A DNA stretch of 39,761 nt, from contig MSJI02000279.1 of assembly GCA_001931905.2 (NCBI GenBank), positions 1 through 39,761 of the forward strand, in the 5' to 3' direction. The DNA comes from Cladosporium sp. IMV 00045. Its lineage: Eukaryota > Ascomycota > Dothideomycetes > Cladosporiales > Cladosporiaceae. Positions 11,485-21,504 of this stretch are shown here, piece by piece (position 1 is the first letter of the stretch; each line of letters opens with the position of its first letter). The notes under the pieces are model-generated. The model was not told the DNA's origin. It searched no databases and was given only the letters and a program-made list of their open reading frames with translations. The position numbers were made by a program, and so were the translations under genes.

Positions 11485-11914
11485 GGCTGATGGGATGTAG
11501 TTGCTTTAAGTATAGGTACGGTAAGCGCGACCTTTGCTGTTCGCAGCAACGTCACAAACGTGCTGTACAGAAGTGGTGGATATAGACTTGTCACGATTTG
11601 CCTATGATCAAGTAGTGGTCCAATGCAACCGCCTTAATACGTGCGCCTTAAAAGTACATATGTATGCCAGTGGCGGCATGTTTCTTTTGAGCTGCAGGGA
11701 TGGCCCGGAACGTCATCAGCCTCGATCCCGTCCATACATGAAGCGAACGCCTCGAGTCCTGCAAGTCAGATGGCGAAGCGAGCTGAAAGGCAAACCTCGG
11801 TGGATCGCAAGGCTGAGACTCTGGTGTGATGCCTTGCTGGACCAGTAAGGCTGCTGTTAGGTGGGGGCTAGTATGATCGCAAGTGTTAATCCCAAGAGGC
11901 CAACTTCCTACCGC
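11485..11914. other. Region between seven-helix and ALDC genes, copy A
   Basis: It holds the promoter of the minus-strand seven-helix gene and the 3' UTR of ALDC. It is about 355 bases shorter than the matching interval of copy B (23525-24309). The shared parts include an AAGGCTGAGA-type stretch and GGACCAGTAAGGCT. No gene is visible. Confidence 0.5.
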
Positions 11915-12622
11915 CTAGCCCTCCACAGCCTTCACACCAGCATCATCAGTAACCAACTTGGCCTCATTAAAATCCTCAGTAGTCGGCAGCTCAATATGCA
12001 CATTCGACGCCACTGCCATCTGCATGCTGACCTTCCCCGCCTTGACCTCCAGCACATGCCCACCAGCGGACCTCTCATCATTGACAAAATGCAAATGCTC
12101 ACCGGCGACACCAAACCCCTGCCAGTTCTCCGGCGTGCGAATCCCAATAATCGTCCCCGTAACATCGCGATACTCCTCCACACTCTGCTTCTTGCCCAAG
12201 TCCGACAGCGGCTCGCCCTTGTAACTCTGCCCCCTCACCGTGCGACACTTGAGATACTCGAACGTGCCGTGCACGCGGTACGTCATGAAGAGGTTCTTGG
12301 CGTTGGGGTTGAAAGCATCCAAAGTCTCGTCAATGCTCTCCTTGCGCGGCAGGGCGACGTCTTCGACGCTCTTCTGCGCTGCGAACTGTGTGCTCACCGC
12401 GAAGGGGATTTGCTCGTCGGGCCCCACTTCGCGCACGTTGCCTTCGGCTTGCAGTTGGTAGATTTTGCCGTCGAGGAAGAGCAGCTCGCCGTTCATGCGC
12501 GCGAAGGTGCCGAGCCCTTGGTTGCCTTTTGTGAGGAGTTTGGAGGCCGGGATGCCGGTTTCGCTCACGCCGTCCATGAGGGCGTTGAGCAGGGAGAATT
12601 GGTAGATGTGGTTGGGTTCCAT
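11915..12622 (-). CDS. Alpha-acetolactate decarboxylase, copy A
   Basis: A single exon encodes 235 residues, a usual length for the family. The N-terminal part has IYQFSLLNALMDG, the GLGTFARMNGELLFLDGKIY strand pair and PFAVSTQF. The C-terminal part has CRTVRGQSY, IGIRTPENW and GEHLHFVNDERSAGGHVLEV. The three His that bind zinc in bacterial enzymes fall at 176, 178 and 189 with the same 2 and 11 spacing. The enzyme decarboxylates acetolactate to acetoin, diverting it from branched-chain amino acid synthesis. No secretion signal or mitochondrial presequence is evident, so it is probably cytosolic. The gene is divergent from the IMPACT-domain gene. ALDC is best known from bacteria; an old transfer into fungi is possible but base composition here does not stand out. 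Confidence 0.9.
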   Translation of the reverse strand: MEPNHIYQFSLLNALMDGVSETGIPASKLLTKGNQGLGTFARMNGELLFLDGKIYQLQAEGNVREVGPDEQIPFAVSTQFAAQKSVEDVALPRKESIDETLDAFNPNAKNLFMTYRVHGTFEYLKCRTVRGQSYKGEPLSDLGKKQSVEEYRDVTGTIIGIRTPENWQGFGVAGEHLHFVNDERSAGGHVLEVKAGKVSMQMAVASNVHIELPTTEDFNEAKLVTDDAGVKAVEG

Positions 12623-13044
12623 AGTTGGTGAGAGAATGTCAAGGGCTGGATGGTGGGCGAGAGTACTGCGAAGACGTTGGAGAATTGAGGTAGTAGTAGC
12701 TTAGATATTGCGATGTGACTTTAGGATGTAGTACTTGACCTGGGCTGCTGCTACTGCCGTGATATATATGTCTGTCGCCACAACAAGGACGTCGTATGTT
12801 GTAAGAGCGAGGTCAAGCCGAAGAGTTCCGCCTGAAAGTGATGATATGATGTTCGGATCGAACGTCCGTGCCCGCCGCGACCTCGATCAACTCAAAACTC
12901 TCCCCCGCTTGCCATCATCGTCATTTGTTGATCTGCATGGGAAATCCATAGATCTGACCTCGCTCTTCATCCCAATACCAAGAATGTAGACATTAATGAA
13001 ATAATTCACGCTCCTTTCATTCCATTCCTTTCAACCACAAGCAC
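12623..13044. promoter_or_regulatory. Divergent promoter, ALDC (-) and IMPACT gene (+), copy A
   Basis: A TATA-like GATATATATG near 12760 and the stretch around 12780-12830 are kept in copy B at about 25166-25240. The last 30 bases before the IMPACT ATG (TTCATTCCATTCC type) are also shared. The mapping of sites to either gene is not resolved. Confidence 0.45.
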
Positions 13045-13875
13045 ATGGCGCAAAAGCGCAAACACCCCTCCGAAAATGACACCTCGGAGCCAACAATCCA
13101 TCGCTCCTCGCCCATCTCCGACCGCGACTCGACCTTCATAGGCCTCTTCTCCCCTTCTCTAAGCGGGAAAGAACTGCAAAAACTCCCAGAAATCAAAAGC
13201 GCAAGCCACAGCATCCTCGCCTGGCGCCGCGAAAGCAACCAACAATCCCTCACCAGCACCAAACAATACGTCACGGGCCATGACGACGACGGCGAGAAGT
13301 ACGGCGGCAAGAAAGTCGAGCAGGTGCTCGTCAATTTGAAAGCCGTCGGTTCTTGTGTGGTTGCAAGGTGGTATGGAGGCACGATGCTGGGACCGGTAAG
13401 GTTTGCGCACATTGAGAATTGCGCTGGGGAGGCTGTTAGGGAGTGGATGAGGTGTGTGGGAGAGGAGCAGGCGAAGAAGAGGAAAGTGGAGGAGGAGAAG
13501 GGGGAGAAGGAGCGGTTGGTGAAGGCGCTGGCGAAGAGGGATCAGAGTATTGCGGTGCTTAGGGCGTTGGCTTTGGAGAAGGAGGGGAAGGTGAGGGAGG
13601 CGGTTGAGGGGGTTGGAGATGGTGATGCGAGCGGTGTGGGCGGAGAGGAGGTCGTTGTGGATGCTACTCGTGATTCGGACCCGACAGCGCCTAGGAGTGA
13701 GCCTGTTGTGCAACCGCCTGCGGTTGATTATGGTTCTATGGAGGTTGGGAGGCTTCGTGCGCTTGATAAGGCGAGGGACGCTACGTTGGGGTTTCTGTTG
13801 AAGCGCATTGACAAGGCTGAGGCGGAGCTGGCTGCTCGTGAGAAACGGACGGAGGAGAAGACGGAGCCTCCTTGA
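13045..13875 (+). CDS. IMPACT-domain (YIH1/UPF0029 type) protein, copy A
   Basis: A single exon encodes 276 residues. Residues about 20-130 form an IMPACT/UPF0029 domain: ISDRDSTFIGLF, SASHSILAWR, the acidic TGHDDDGEKYGG turn and VVARWYGGTMLGPVRFAHI. The second half (about 140-205) is rich in Lys and Glu and likely a coiled coil; a short Pro-rich piece and a final helix follow. YIH1/IMPACT proteins inhibit the eIF2alpha kinase activator Gcn1 and normally carry an RWD domain before the IMPACT domain. No RWD domain is present here: only about 25 polar residues precede it. It is therefore a different architecture, and a role in Gcn2 control is not shown. Confidence 0.8.
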   Translation: MAQKRKHPSENDTSEPTIHRSSPISDRDSTFIGLFSPSLSGKELQKLPEIKSASHSILAWRRESNQQSLTSTKQYVTGHDDDGEKYGGKKVEQVLVNLKAVGSCVVARWYGGTMLGPVRFAHIENCAGEAVREWMRCVGEEQAKKRKVEEEKGEKERLVKALAKRDQSIAVLRALALEKEGKVREAVEGVGDGDASGVGGEEVVVDATRDSDPTAPRSEPVVQPPAVDYGSMEVGRLRALDKARDATLGFLLKRIDKAEAELAAREKRTEEKTEPP

Positions 13876-14510
13876 GACTTATATGGAGCTCGGTTTTAAA
13901 CAACTACGGCACTCTCGTTGAGAGCTGAAGAGTTTGGGGGTGAAGTCAAGCTTGAAGTAGTTTAACCACGCTCCATGCTGGGCGCGAGGGCTCCCACTGG
14001 CAGCTAGACGTTTACGATCGGCTCTTGACTTCAAGCGGACTCAATTCTGGAGGATAGTATTGCATCACCGGCAAGGCACTCAGCTTTGAGGCTTGTGGCC
14101 AAAGGCAAATTGAACTGGAACGGGGCCACGAAGATCGTAGAGTGGCGAGATAGACTCACTGTGGGCGACATCAACACCAAGTCTACCAGCTTGAGACCAG
14201 ACGTGGGCGTAGAAGATGAGGTGAAAGCTGTGAAAAGACGTCCATCTGTAGTCATGTAAAATTTGGATCCTAATCTAGTAACCTCGATTGGAGGAAACCT
14301 CGCCGTCCCATTCATTGCTTTCTTCTCACTGTTTTCCGATTTTGATTCCACCCAACGCCTTCGCTAATAAACAAAAAGTTCACAAAAGAACCACGAGCTC
14401 CATGCTCTCTGGTCCAATTTGATTTGACAGCAACTGTCCAGTAGTGAGTTACCGCGGTTTCCCTAGAGGTGAGAACATCCCTTCTTCAAGCCGTCGTTGG
14501 CATTCTCATT
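13876..14510. other. Region between convergent IMPACT and RPB4 genes, copy A
   Basis: Two 3' UTRs should lie here. The interval aligns well with 26283-26946, with small indels. A minus-strand frame of 106 codons at 14031-14351 is interrupted in copy B and is not accepted as a gene. Confidence 0.5.
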
Positions 14511-15066
14511 CTACGAGAAGTCACGCAGCTTGGAGATGTTGTCCAGGACCGCCTGCAAGTCGTCGTCGCTGATCTTGCCTTCGAGCGAAGGAATCAGGGT
14601 GCGAGCTTCTTCGGCAGTGTCGCAGCAGAGAGTGCCTATGAAGCCTTTTTGTCAGCATGATACTCCTTGATACTCCCCCCTCCACGCAAAATGTGCTGTC
14701 CATCTCGATCCCCCCCTCGACCTATCCTCAATTCCACTTACCCAACTGCGCCCTCTCAAACTCCGCCAACTGCGTCAACGTCTCGGCCTCGCTTGTCACC
14801 TGCTGCACGGTCTCGCTGCCCTTGAAGCGCGCGAAAGTGGCCAGGTAGGCGTTGTTCTTGTTGATCAGGTCGTTGTAGGTCAGAGGCAATTTGGGGTCGT
14901 TGGCGCGCGCTTCCTCGATTCGAGTGAGCAGCTCGTGCGCGGCGGCGGTGCTGAGCGCGGCCGAAGACGACATCTCGCCCAGCTTGAGCGTGCTCGTCGC
15001 TTCTTCGTCGCCGGAGGGCTTGGGGCGGCGGCGCGCCGTGACGGCGAGGGCGGTTTGGCCGGCCAT
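14511..15066 (-). CDS. RNA polymerase II subunit RPB4, copy A
   Basis: Exons 15066..14742 and 14635..14511 join through an intron with GTAAGT donor, CTGAC branch and CATAG acceptor, giving 149 residues. The junction restores the RPB4 signature FERAQLG|TLCCDTAEEARTLIPSL. Next come KISDDDLQAVLDNISKLR and the C terminus. The helical region AYLATFARFKGSETVQQV matches the HRDC-like core that pairs with RPB7. The RPB4-RPB7 stalk binds nascent RNA and supports initiation and mRNA export/decay coupling. The protein is identical to copy B although the intron differs, which points to strong purifying selection. Confidence 0.92.
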
Positions 15067-16435
15067 GGTTTGTGGATTTGGGGTGGTGGGTTTGGTTTGC
15101 GCGGCGAGGGAACGGTGTGGTGTGTTGCAGGATTTGTCGCGTGTGTGTCGTAAGGCTGAGGATGAGGTGCTCGGGTGCTTGAACGTTTGTAGTACAGTAC
15201 CTGCGTCTCTGGCTGCCGGCTGTTCTGTGTCTGTCTGCGTCGGGCTGTCAAGTTGTCTGTCGCTTGCCTTTAGCTTTAGGGCTGGCGGGCGGTGGATAAG
15301 GTTATGGGCGAGACTAGCCGCCGGCTTTGCCTGTCGACGAACCGTGGAGGCGGGCTCGAATGTGAAGACGGAAGGGTCAGTGGCGTTGAATACCTGAAGT
15401 AAATGTCAGATAGCAGAGATCATACGAACAAGACAAGAAATTCGATCGAATGATCATAGGTATGATAGATGCCCACTCAGATCGAACATACCCACATTCC
15501 TTCTCCTGCATATATCAAGAAGCGGAGTGCATGCATGGGCGGTGAAATATCTGCCTGAGGCTGTCAACAGCATCTCTCCAACACCACGCATTGTGTACCT
15601 GATGCCTCGTGGCACAGGCGGTGCAATAGTAATAATCACAATGATCATCTCCATTCGACATACAGTCAGCAGAATACCACGCGGCAGCTGACGGCACAGT
15701 AATCGCCACCATTATTATTCTTATTGTGTTGCCTTGTGGATGGATAGTCTCGCTCCCCCATACACTACAGCCTACCACAACAACTCGGCGCAGCCAGCGA
15801 TCTCTCTCCTCTCTCCTCTCCTCCTCTCCTCTCCCCGACGCGGGACAGCACAACGAAGCAACGCAGCTAACAACACACACTCTCTCCCCATCTACCACCA
15901 CCCTTCCGCCACGCGGGCCACCACCGAGACACATTTCCGATCCAATTCTCTTACCAACGCCATCCCTCATCAATCCCTCGCGCGCCCTATTTACCCCAGT
16001 ACACCAACACTGGGCTATTTCTGGCTTGCCTTGCCGCGCATTCGGTCTCCTGGTGTTTCGGGTCCCACCCTCGACAGGGTCCGCGATCGCCATCGACTTG
16101 CAACACACAGCGCCTTGTCAACGGAATACACCCACGGCCTGTTGATGTCGGCACTATCTAGGCGCCGGCCGAGAGAGAAGACCAGCACCACTCCCACGTG
16201 AAGTGCATACAGACACGCCTTACCGACCATTACCACTACCACCACCGAACACACGAGACACCCCCGAGTACACCCACGCAGCCACGACAGCAAGTCTCAG
16301 ACTTGCGCACACTTGTCAATTCCAAGGTAGGTACTAATTGCATCTGCGTCTTTTGGCGCGGTTGTGAGCAGGCGGGGTCCGCCCAGCATAGCAAGGGAGT
16401 TCATATTGGGCGGGGAGGCCCACTAGACCTTTGGG
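15067..16435 (+). promoter_or_regulatory. Divergent promoter and long leader, RPB4 (-) and LIM-RhoGAP (+), copy A
   Basis: The region holds both promoters. A long CT tract lies at about 15800-15835. From about 16000 to 16200 it is almost identical to copy B (28437-28644), much more so than 15380-15700. Just upstream of the start there is a plausible leader intron: AAG|GTAGGTACTAAT at about 16327 and possible acceptors near 16370 or 16430. Transcript ends cannot be placed from sequence. Confidence 0.45.
16145..16201 (+). other. Candidate upstream ORF (18 codons) of LIM-RhoGAP, copy A
   Basis: This frame reads MSALSRRRPREKTSTTPT and stops at TGA. Copy B keeps the same length with one change (E to K). 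It sits in the very conserved part of the leader region, about 235 bases before the main ATG. Whether it lies in the mRNA is unknown. Confidence 0.3.
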
Positions 16436-18415
16436 ATGGGTCTCCCATCGGAGGAACGGCCACCTGGCGACACCAATGGCACGATTCAGGAAGGACAAAC
16501 CCTTGAGCCCGTAGGAAACGGTGCTATGCACAGAAGGCATGAGAGTGGGGATGCAGCGGCGTTGGCTTCTCACCAGCAAGAGGGTGTAGACAGGCCAGGA
16601 GAGGCGAGCAGCGAGCAGCAATTGGCAGAGCGACCCAGGGGAAATAGGAAACCAAGTGCAGTCAAAGAGCAGCGCACATGCGGCAAATGTGGCAACCACC
16701 TCACAGGACAATTCGTTAGAGCACTTGGTGGCACATACCATCTTGAGTGCTTCACATGCCATGTAAGTTCAAGCGGCATTGAACACATTGGGGTGTTTGT
16801 TGGCTAACAATTTTCAGGACTGCAACAAGATCGTAGCTTCCAAGTTCTTCCCAGTCCCGGACCAACCGCCGAATCAGTACCCATTGTGCGAAACGGACTA
16901 CTTCCGTCGCCTCGATCTGCTCTGTTACGCGTGCAAAGGCGCGCTTCGAGGCTCGTACATCACCGCTCTGGACCGCAAGTATCACATTGAGCACTTCACC
17001 TGCAGTGTCTGCCCGACCGTCTTTGGCGCTCAGGATTCGTACTACGAGCACGAAAGTAACGTCTACTGCCACTACCACTATTCGACCAAATTCGCGCAAA
17101 AATGCAACGGATGTCAGACTGCCATCCTGAAGCAGTTCGTCGAGATCTTCCGCAATGGAGTCAACCAGCATTGGCACCCAGAATGTTACATGATTCACAA
17201 ATACTGGAACGTCAGGCTTCACGCGCCGCCGCCAAAAAGCAACGATGCTGCCGAGCTGCAGGAAACGGAAGCGCTGCGCCAAGGCGAGGACATGCGTGAG
17301 GAAGATGCCAACGAGGAGCTCCGTCGTACTGTTCGCACGGATGAAGAGGCGGTGGAGCACAAGGTGCACTGGATTTGGCAGACGCTCTCGACATTCGAAG
17401 AGCGGTCTGCCACTTGCATTTCGGACATGCTTCTCCATGTCTCTAACGGAGCGTACATGGACGGAGTCGTTGCTGCCAAAAAGTTCATCACGCACGTTGA
17501 TCTCTTGTTCAGCGCTGCAGACGCTCTCGATCATCGATTGCAGAACCGACCAGCGAACAACTCATCGGGCAAGGGCGTCAGAACATTTGATGCCATAGTC
17601 CATCCTGGACTTAGTTACAGCAGGGAGGCCAAGCTGCTCTGTAAGAAGGTGGTTGCATTCTTCCAGCTCCTAGCCGAAAGTCAGGACACCGGCGTTCGAC
17701 GGCTGGGTGTCACTCAGGAACTCCTGTCTCTCGTTACTGGCCTGGCACACTACCTGAAGCTCATGATCCGCATCTGCTTATCTGGCGCTCTCAAACTTGA
17801 GCGTGACACTCGCAGTTCAGAAGGACTGGAGCTATTCCTGCAAGATATTGGAAAACTGGATGAATCTCTTGAGGCTGAAAGCAACCGGGATTCTCGTGCC
17901 GACGCCGATGCCTATGTGGACCGCAGCGCCGACACCTGTCCCATCTGCAACAAAGCGGTCGAGGACAAATCTTTCCGCAAAGATCATCGAGTAATCCACA
18001 CTCAGTGTCTGAACTGCACAAAGTGCGGCAAAAACTTCAGTGACAACCCAAGCTCGGCACGCCAGTACGAAGCAAATGGACGGATATTCTGCGACGTCCA
18101 CGCTCCACCAGAGGCGACAACAGGTGGCTTCGTCTCGGTCACCAGGTTGCAGCAATACGTCCATCTTCTCCGGGTGGCGCATGCTAGGCTGCTCGCAACT
18201 CTTAGGACGAGCGGCGCTCTGCCACACACCAGCGATGATCCAAATCTTGCAGGCTACGACTCACGGGAGGGACATACTCCCAGCAATGAAGGCGACGCGC
18301 CGATGTTGCAATCAAACACTAGGTCAAGGTCATACGCTGGACGATCACCCTCCCAGAAGAAGCATAACGAGTACGAAGATACCATGGGCGACATCCGACG
18401 GCTTCGAAGTACTCG
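16436..18415 (+). CDS. LIM-domain RhoGAP (Lrg1 type), copy A, cut off by the gap
   Basis: Exon 1 is 16436..16762 (109 codons, phase 0). After an intron of 55 bases (GTAAGT, GGCTAACA branch, TTTTCAG) exon 2 runs from 16818 into the gap. About 641 residues are present: a polar N terminus, LIM1 starting at C82/C85, LIM2 (CYACKGAL to CHYHY), a following CNGCQ...HWHPECY half, and the separate CPICN...FCDVH LIM. The RhoGAP domain is missing because sequence ends at 18415. It is not a truncated gene in itself: the matching point in copy B continues without a break. Compared with copy B it has one extra Glu (MREEDAN) and very few substitutions. Confidence 0.85.
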
Positions 18416-18435
18416 NNNNNNNNNNNNNNNNNNNN
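18416..18435. other. Assembly gap (20 N)
   Basis: Twenty N separate copy A from copy B. The base before it matches 30857 and the base after it matches 6078. The gap therefore sits exactly at the junction between the two duplicated blocks. Its fixed small size suggests a scaffolding placeholder instead of a measured distance. Confidence 0.98.
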
Positions 18436-20992
18436 GCTCCCGTTCACCCGCCGCCATCGACCGCTACCAGCCGGACCGCCTTCCCCGCGATGAATACTAC
18501 TCGCGACGCGACGATGACCGCAACGAGCGCCGTGACCGCCGCCGCTCCTCGCCCGATCGCATGGGTTCCGGTACCATCGATCGTTACGTCCCGAACCAGC
18601 CTGATCCGGCGGCGATCACCGTCAACCCTCTCCCGGATCCCATGAGACTCGATTTCCAGGTCGGCTTTACCTGGTTTGCAGAGTGGTGGCGTGCAGAACA
18701 ACGCGTCAAAGAAGAGAAGGACTATGCTAAGACCGGACGCCGTGCTCCATTGAAAGGCGAGCGTGAGATGCGTGCAGACAGGGAGGCCGAGAGACCAAAG
18801 ATTCAAGCCGCATATGACCAGTACAAGGAGAACTTGCAAAAGCAACAAGCTTCCACATTTGTCAAGAACCACAAGCACGAGGATTGGTTCAGAGAACGCT
18901 ATGTGCCTGAGGTACACGATCCTTTCCGCTCGCGATTGATGAACTTCCGCAAGGGCCTTTACGATACATGGGAGCAGGACCTGAGCAATGGCACATTTGA
19001 TGAGTTCACTTTGGAGGGTATCTACAAATCCGAATCCAATGGACTTGGAGGCGTCCTCGAAAAGGAGGAGGGCGAGACGAGCGCAGCTGCCGAAGTCCTC
19101 GGTGTTGGCGACCTACTGCCGCTGCTTGGTGGAGACATTCGTGACCCGATTGCCCAGTTGCCGACACTTCTCATCAAAACCATTGGCCCTACTGTGACTC
19201 GCGAGAAGCTCGAGGCGTTCGCTAAGGAGCATCTTGGTGAGGACGAGGGCGGCTACAAGCATTTATCACTCTCCGATCCCAACCCCCTGAAGCGCTGCCA
19301 CCGCATGGGATGGATCGTTCTCAATCCTGAGTCTTCTCAAGAAGAGGAAATGCCAGACACCAGGCCAGAAGAAGACGGCGAAGAGGGCGAGCAAGCCGAG
19401 AATGGCGGAACCAACTCTGGCAAGCCTAGCAATCTCCTCACTACCAGCGAGCGCGGACTCGATAAGGTCAACGGCAAAACCATCGAAGACTCTGAGCGCG
19501 GCAACTTCACTGTTCACTGTGCTCTTCACCGTCCTCCGGATGCTCCCCGCAAGAAGGCTTTGTGGGACCTCTTCTCCGCGCCGGAGCGTATTCAGCGCGA
19601 TCTAGAGCTCGCCACTCGCCTAGTGCGCAAGCTTGACAATGAGTTGGGCGATGAATATTTCGGAGTGGCGAAAATCGAAGAGCGTGTCCACCAGCTCGCT
19701 GAAAGTGGACAGCTACAGCCCTCCGTGCCATCCAAGCCTGCTCAGAACCCAAATGAGATGGATGAGGGCGAAGAGCAAGAAGAGGGCATGGTCGAAGAGG
19801 ATGAGACTGACGATGAAGAGCTTCTGACTAAGAAGAAGAAGCTCGATCTCCTTGTCGAGTACTTGCGTCGTGTTTACAACTTCTGCTTCTTCTGCGTTTT
19901 TGAATCTGATTCGGTACACGAACTGCAGCGCAAGTGCCCTGGCGGTCATCTCCGTCGTCCGCGCGCTTCACTCACGAGCGCTGCTAAGGAGACTGCTCGC
20001 GCATCGGCATCAGGGGAGGCTTTCCCGCTCAGGAAGAACAGCAAGGATGTAAAGAATGAGGATGGTGTCAAAGGCGAAGACGGCATCAAGACCGAAGAGG
20101 GTGAGATGGAACCTGATAGTCCGACCGCAGAGCGCAAAGCCCCGAGGCCATCGGTTCGCAACACCCAGCAGCTCCAGCGTGCCTACAACTGGGTGAAGAC
20201 ATATGAGGAGAAGCTTCTTCAACTGCTCGAACCCGAACACGTCGATCTGCGAAAGATTGGAGGTGTTCCGGTGGAGGAAGGCGTCAACGAGGAGCTTGAG
20301 AAGGTGAGTGCACTATTTCTGTAGAGCAGTGAGACTTGATACTAATAACGAAACAGCACGTGAAGCAAGAAGACGCAAACAAATTCCGCTGCAAAGTCCC
20401 CGGCTGCACCAAGCTCTTCAAGAGCACCGAGTTCTGGCACAAACACGTCGAGAAGCGCCACGACGAATGGCTTGCCGGAATCCGCAACGACTTCGAGCTG
20501 GTCAACACGTACGTCCTGGACCCAGCCCACATCGCCCCTAGCAGAAGCGACGCCAACTCCAACGGCCACTTCCCCATCGGCAACGGCGGCCAGCCAACAG
20601 GAACCCCGCGCGGCTTCTCCCTCGGCGGCCACATCCCCTTCCCCGTCGCCGGCATGCCAAACCAAGTCACGCCCGCCGGCTTCGCGCCGCCCGGCGTCTT
20701 CACAGCCGGCATGCCCGGCTGGGGTCCGCCAGGCTCCGCAACCAACCCCGTCCCCGGTATGGTGGGAGGCGTCGGTCCCGTACGCTCTCACGGTGGCCGC
20801 TACCAGAATGGCGGGTACCGCACGGGTAACCCCTATGCCCGCCCGGATGGTCGTGGTCGACAGCCTAGTTTCAGCGCCGCCGCGAGGGGTCTGGATCCGG
20901 TCGGCCCGCCTCCTGGTAGGCAGATAAGGAGCTACGAGGATTTGGATGCTGCTGGTGGGGAGAAGGAGGCGGCGGCTGAGCTGGATTATTAG
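18436..20992 (+). CDS. Ars2/Serrate-type protein, copy B, 5' end missing
   Basis: The sequence starts inside the RS-rich region (codon 78 of copy A) straight after the gap. Exon 1 continues to 20303, a GTGAGT...AACAG intron follows, and exon 2 is 20357..20992. All later elements are intact: the FTWFAEWW block, the acidic linker, the C2H2 finger and the Gly/Pro-rich tail. Differences from copy A are few and mild (for example E to D in VHDPFRS, D to E in TREKL, R to K in GVKGED, A to P in GLDPVG). Most codon differences are silent, so both versions appear to be under selection. The missing N terminus is due to the gap. Confidence 0.88.
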
Positions 20993-21504
20993 GAGAACAG
21001 GAGGCGTCGACGAAGACGGGGACGGCGACGGGGACGACCGTGAGATTTCAGCACGTGATCACATCGTGGCGTCCGTCTGGAATCTTCCCATCGATTTACC
21101 TGCGGTTGGGGATTGTTTTACTTTGCAAGTTGTCATTTGGCGTTAGAAGAGATGGTGCTAGTGGTAGCGTAGTAGATGAGAGTTTCGAGGCTGAACGAGG
21201 TCTATCGAAGTGGTCGCCCGCGGTTCACAAGAAAGAAGAGGACTTGAGCAAGCAAGATTGGATCACCGAAGAATCATCGGGGGAAACAAAGTGTTTTTCT
21301 TATTCCTTCTCTGTAGGATTTTAGAGTTCTTTGTCGGGGAATGCAGAATGTGGGAACACACGGTTTTTGCAAAACTTTGTGCTGTTTCATTTGTGTCTCA
21401 TTTACACGTAAGTGAGGTCAGTCTAGGAGTGAGCTATCCTCGAGGTCCTTCCTCCGACACCAGATGACATTGATGCTACCAAATGTTCGAGCCTCTTCCC
21501 CCTT
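20993..21504. other. Region between convergent Ars2 and seven-helix genes, copy B
   Basis: It contains both 3' UTRs. The conserved part, about 21200-21370, aligns with 8840-9005. It is about 310 bases shorter than the copy A interval. No coding signal is seen. Confidence 0.5.

Larger units (their letters stand above)
6078..18415. repeat. Duplicated block, copy A
   Basis: This 12,338-base block carries the same six genes, in the same order and orientation, as 18436-30857. Exons and most flanks match closely; indels are concentrated between genes. It ends at the N gap inside a LIM-RhoGAP exon. The left boundary is simply where copy B begins after the gap, and no repeat or target-site duplication marks it. 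I read the pair as two allelic or homeologous versions of one locus. Confidence 0.9.

Noticed and set aside
14031..14351. 106-codon minus-strand frame between IMPACT and RPB4 in copy A
   Set aside because: The matching part of copy B has compensating indels and then a stop after about half the length, and the region is the shared 3' end of two convergent genes.
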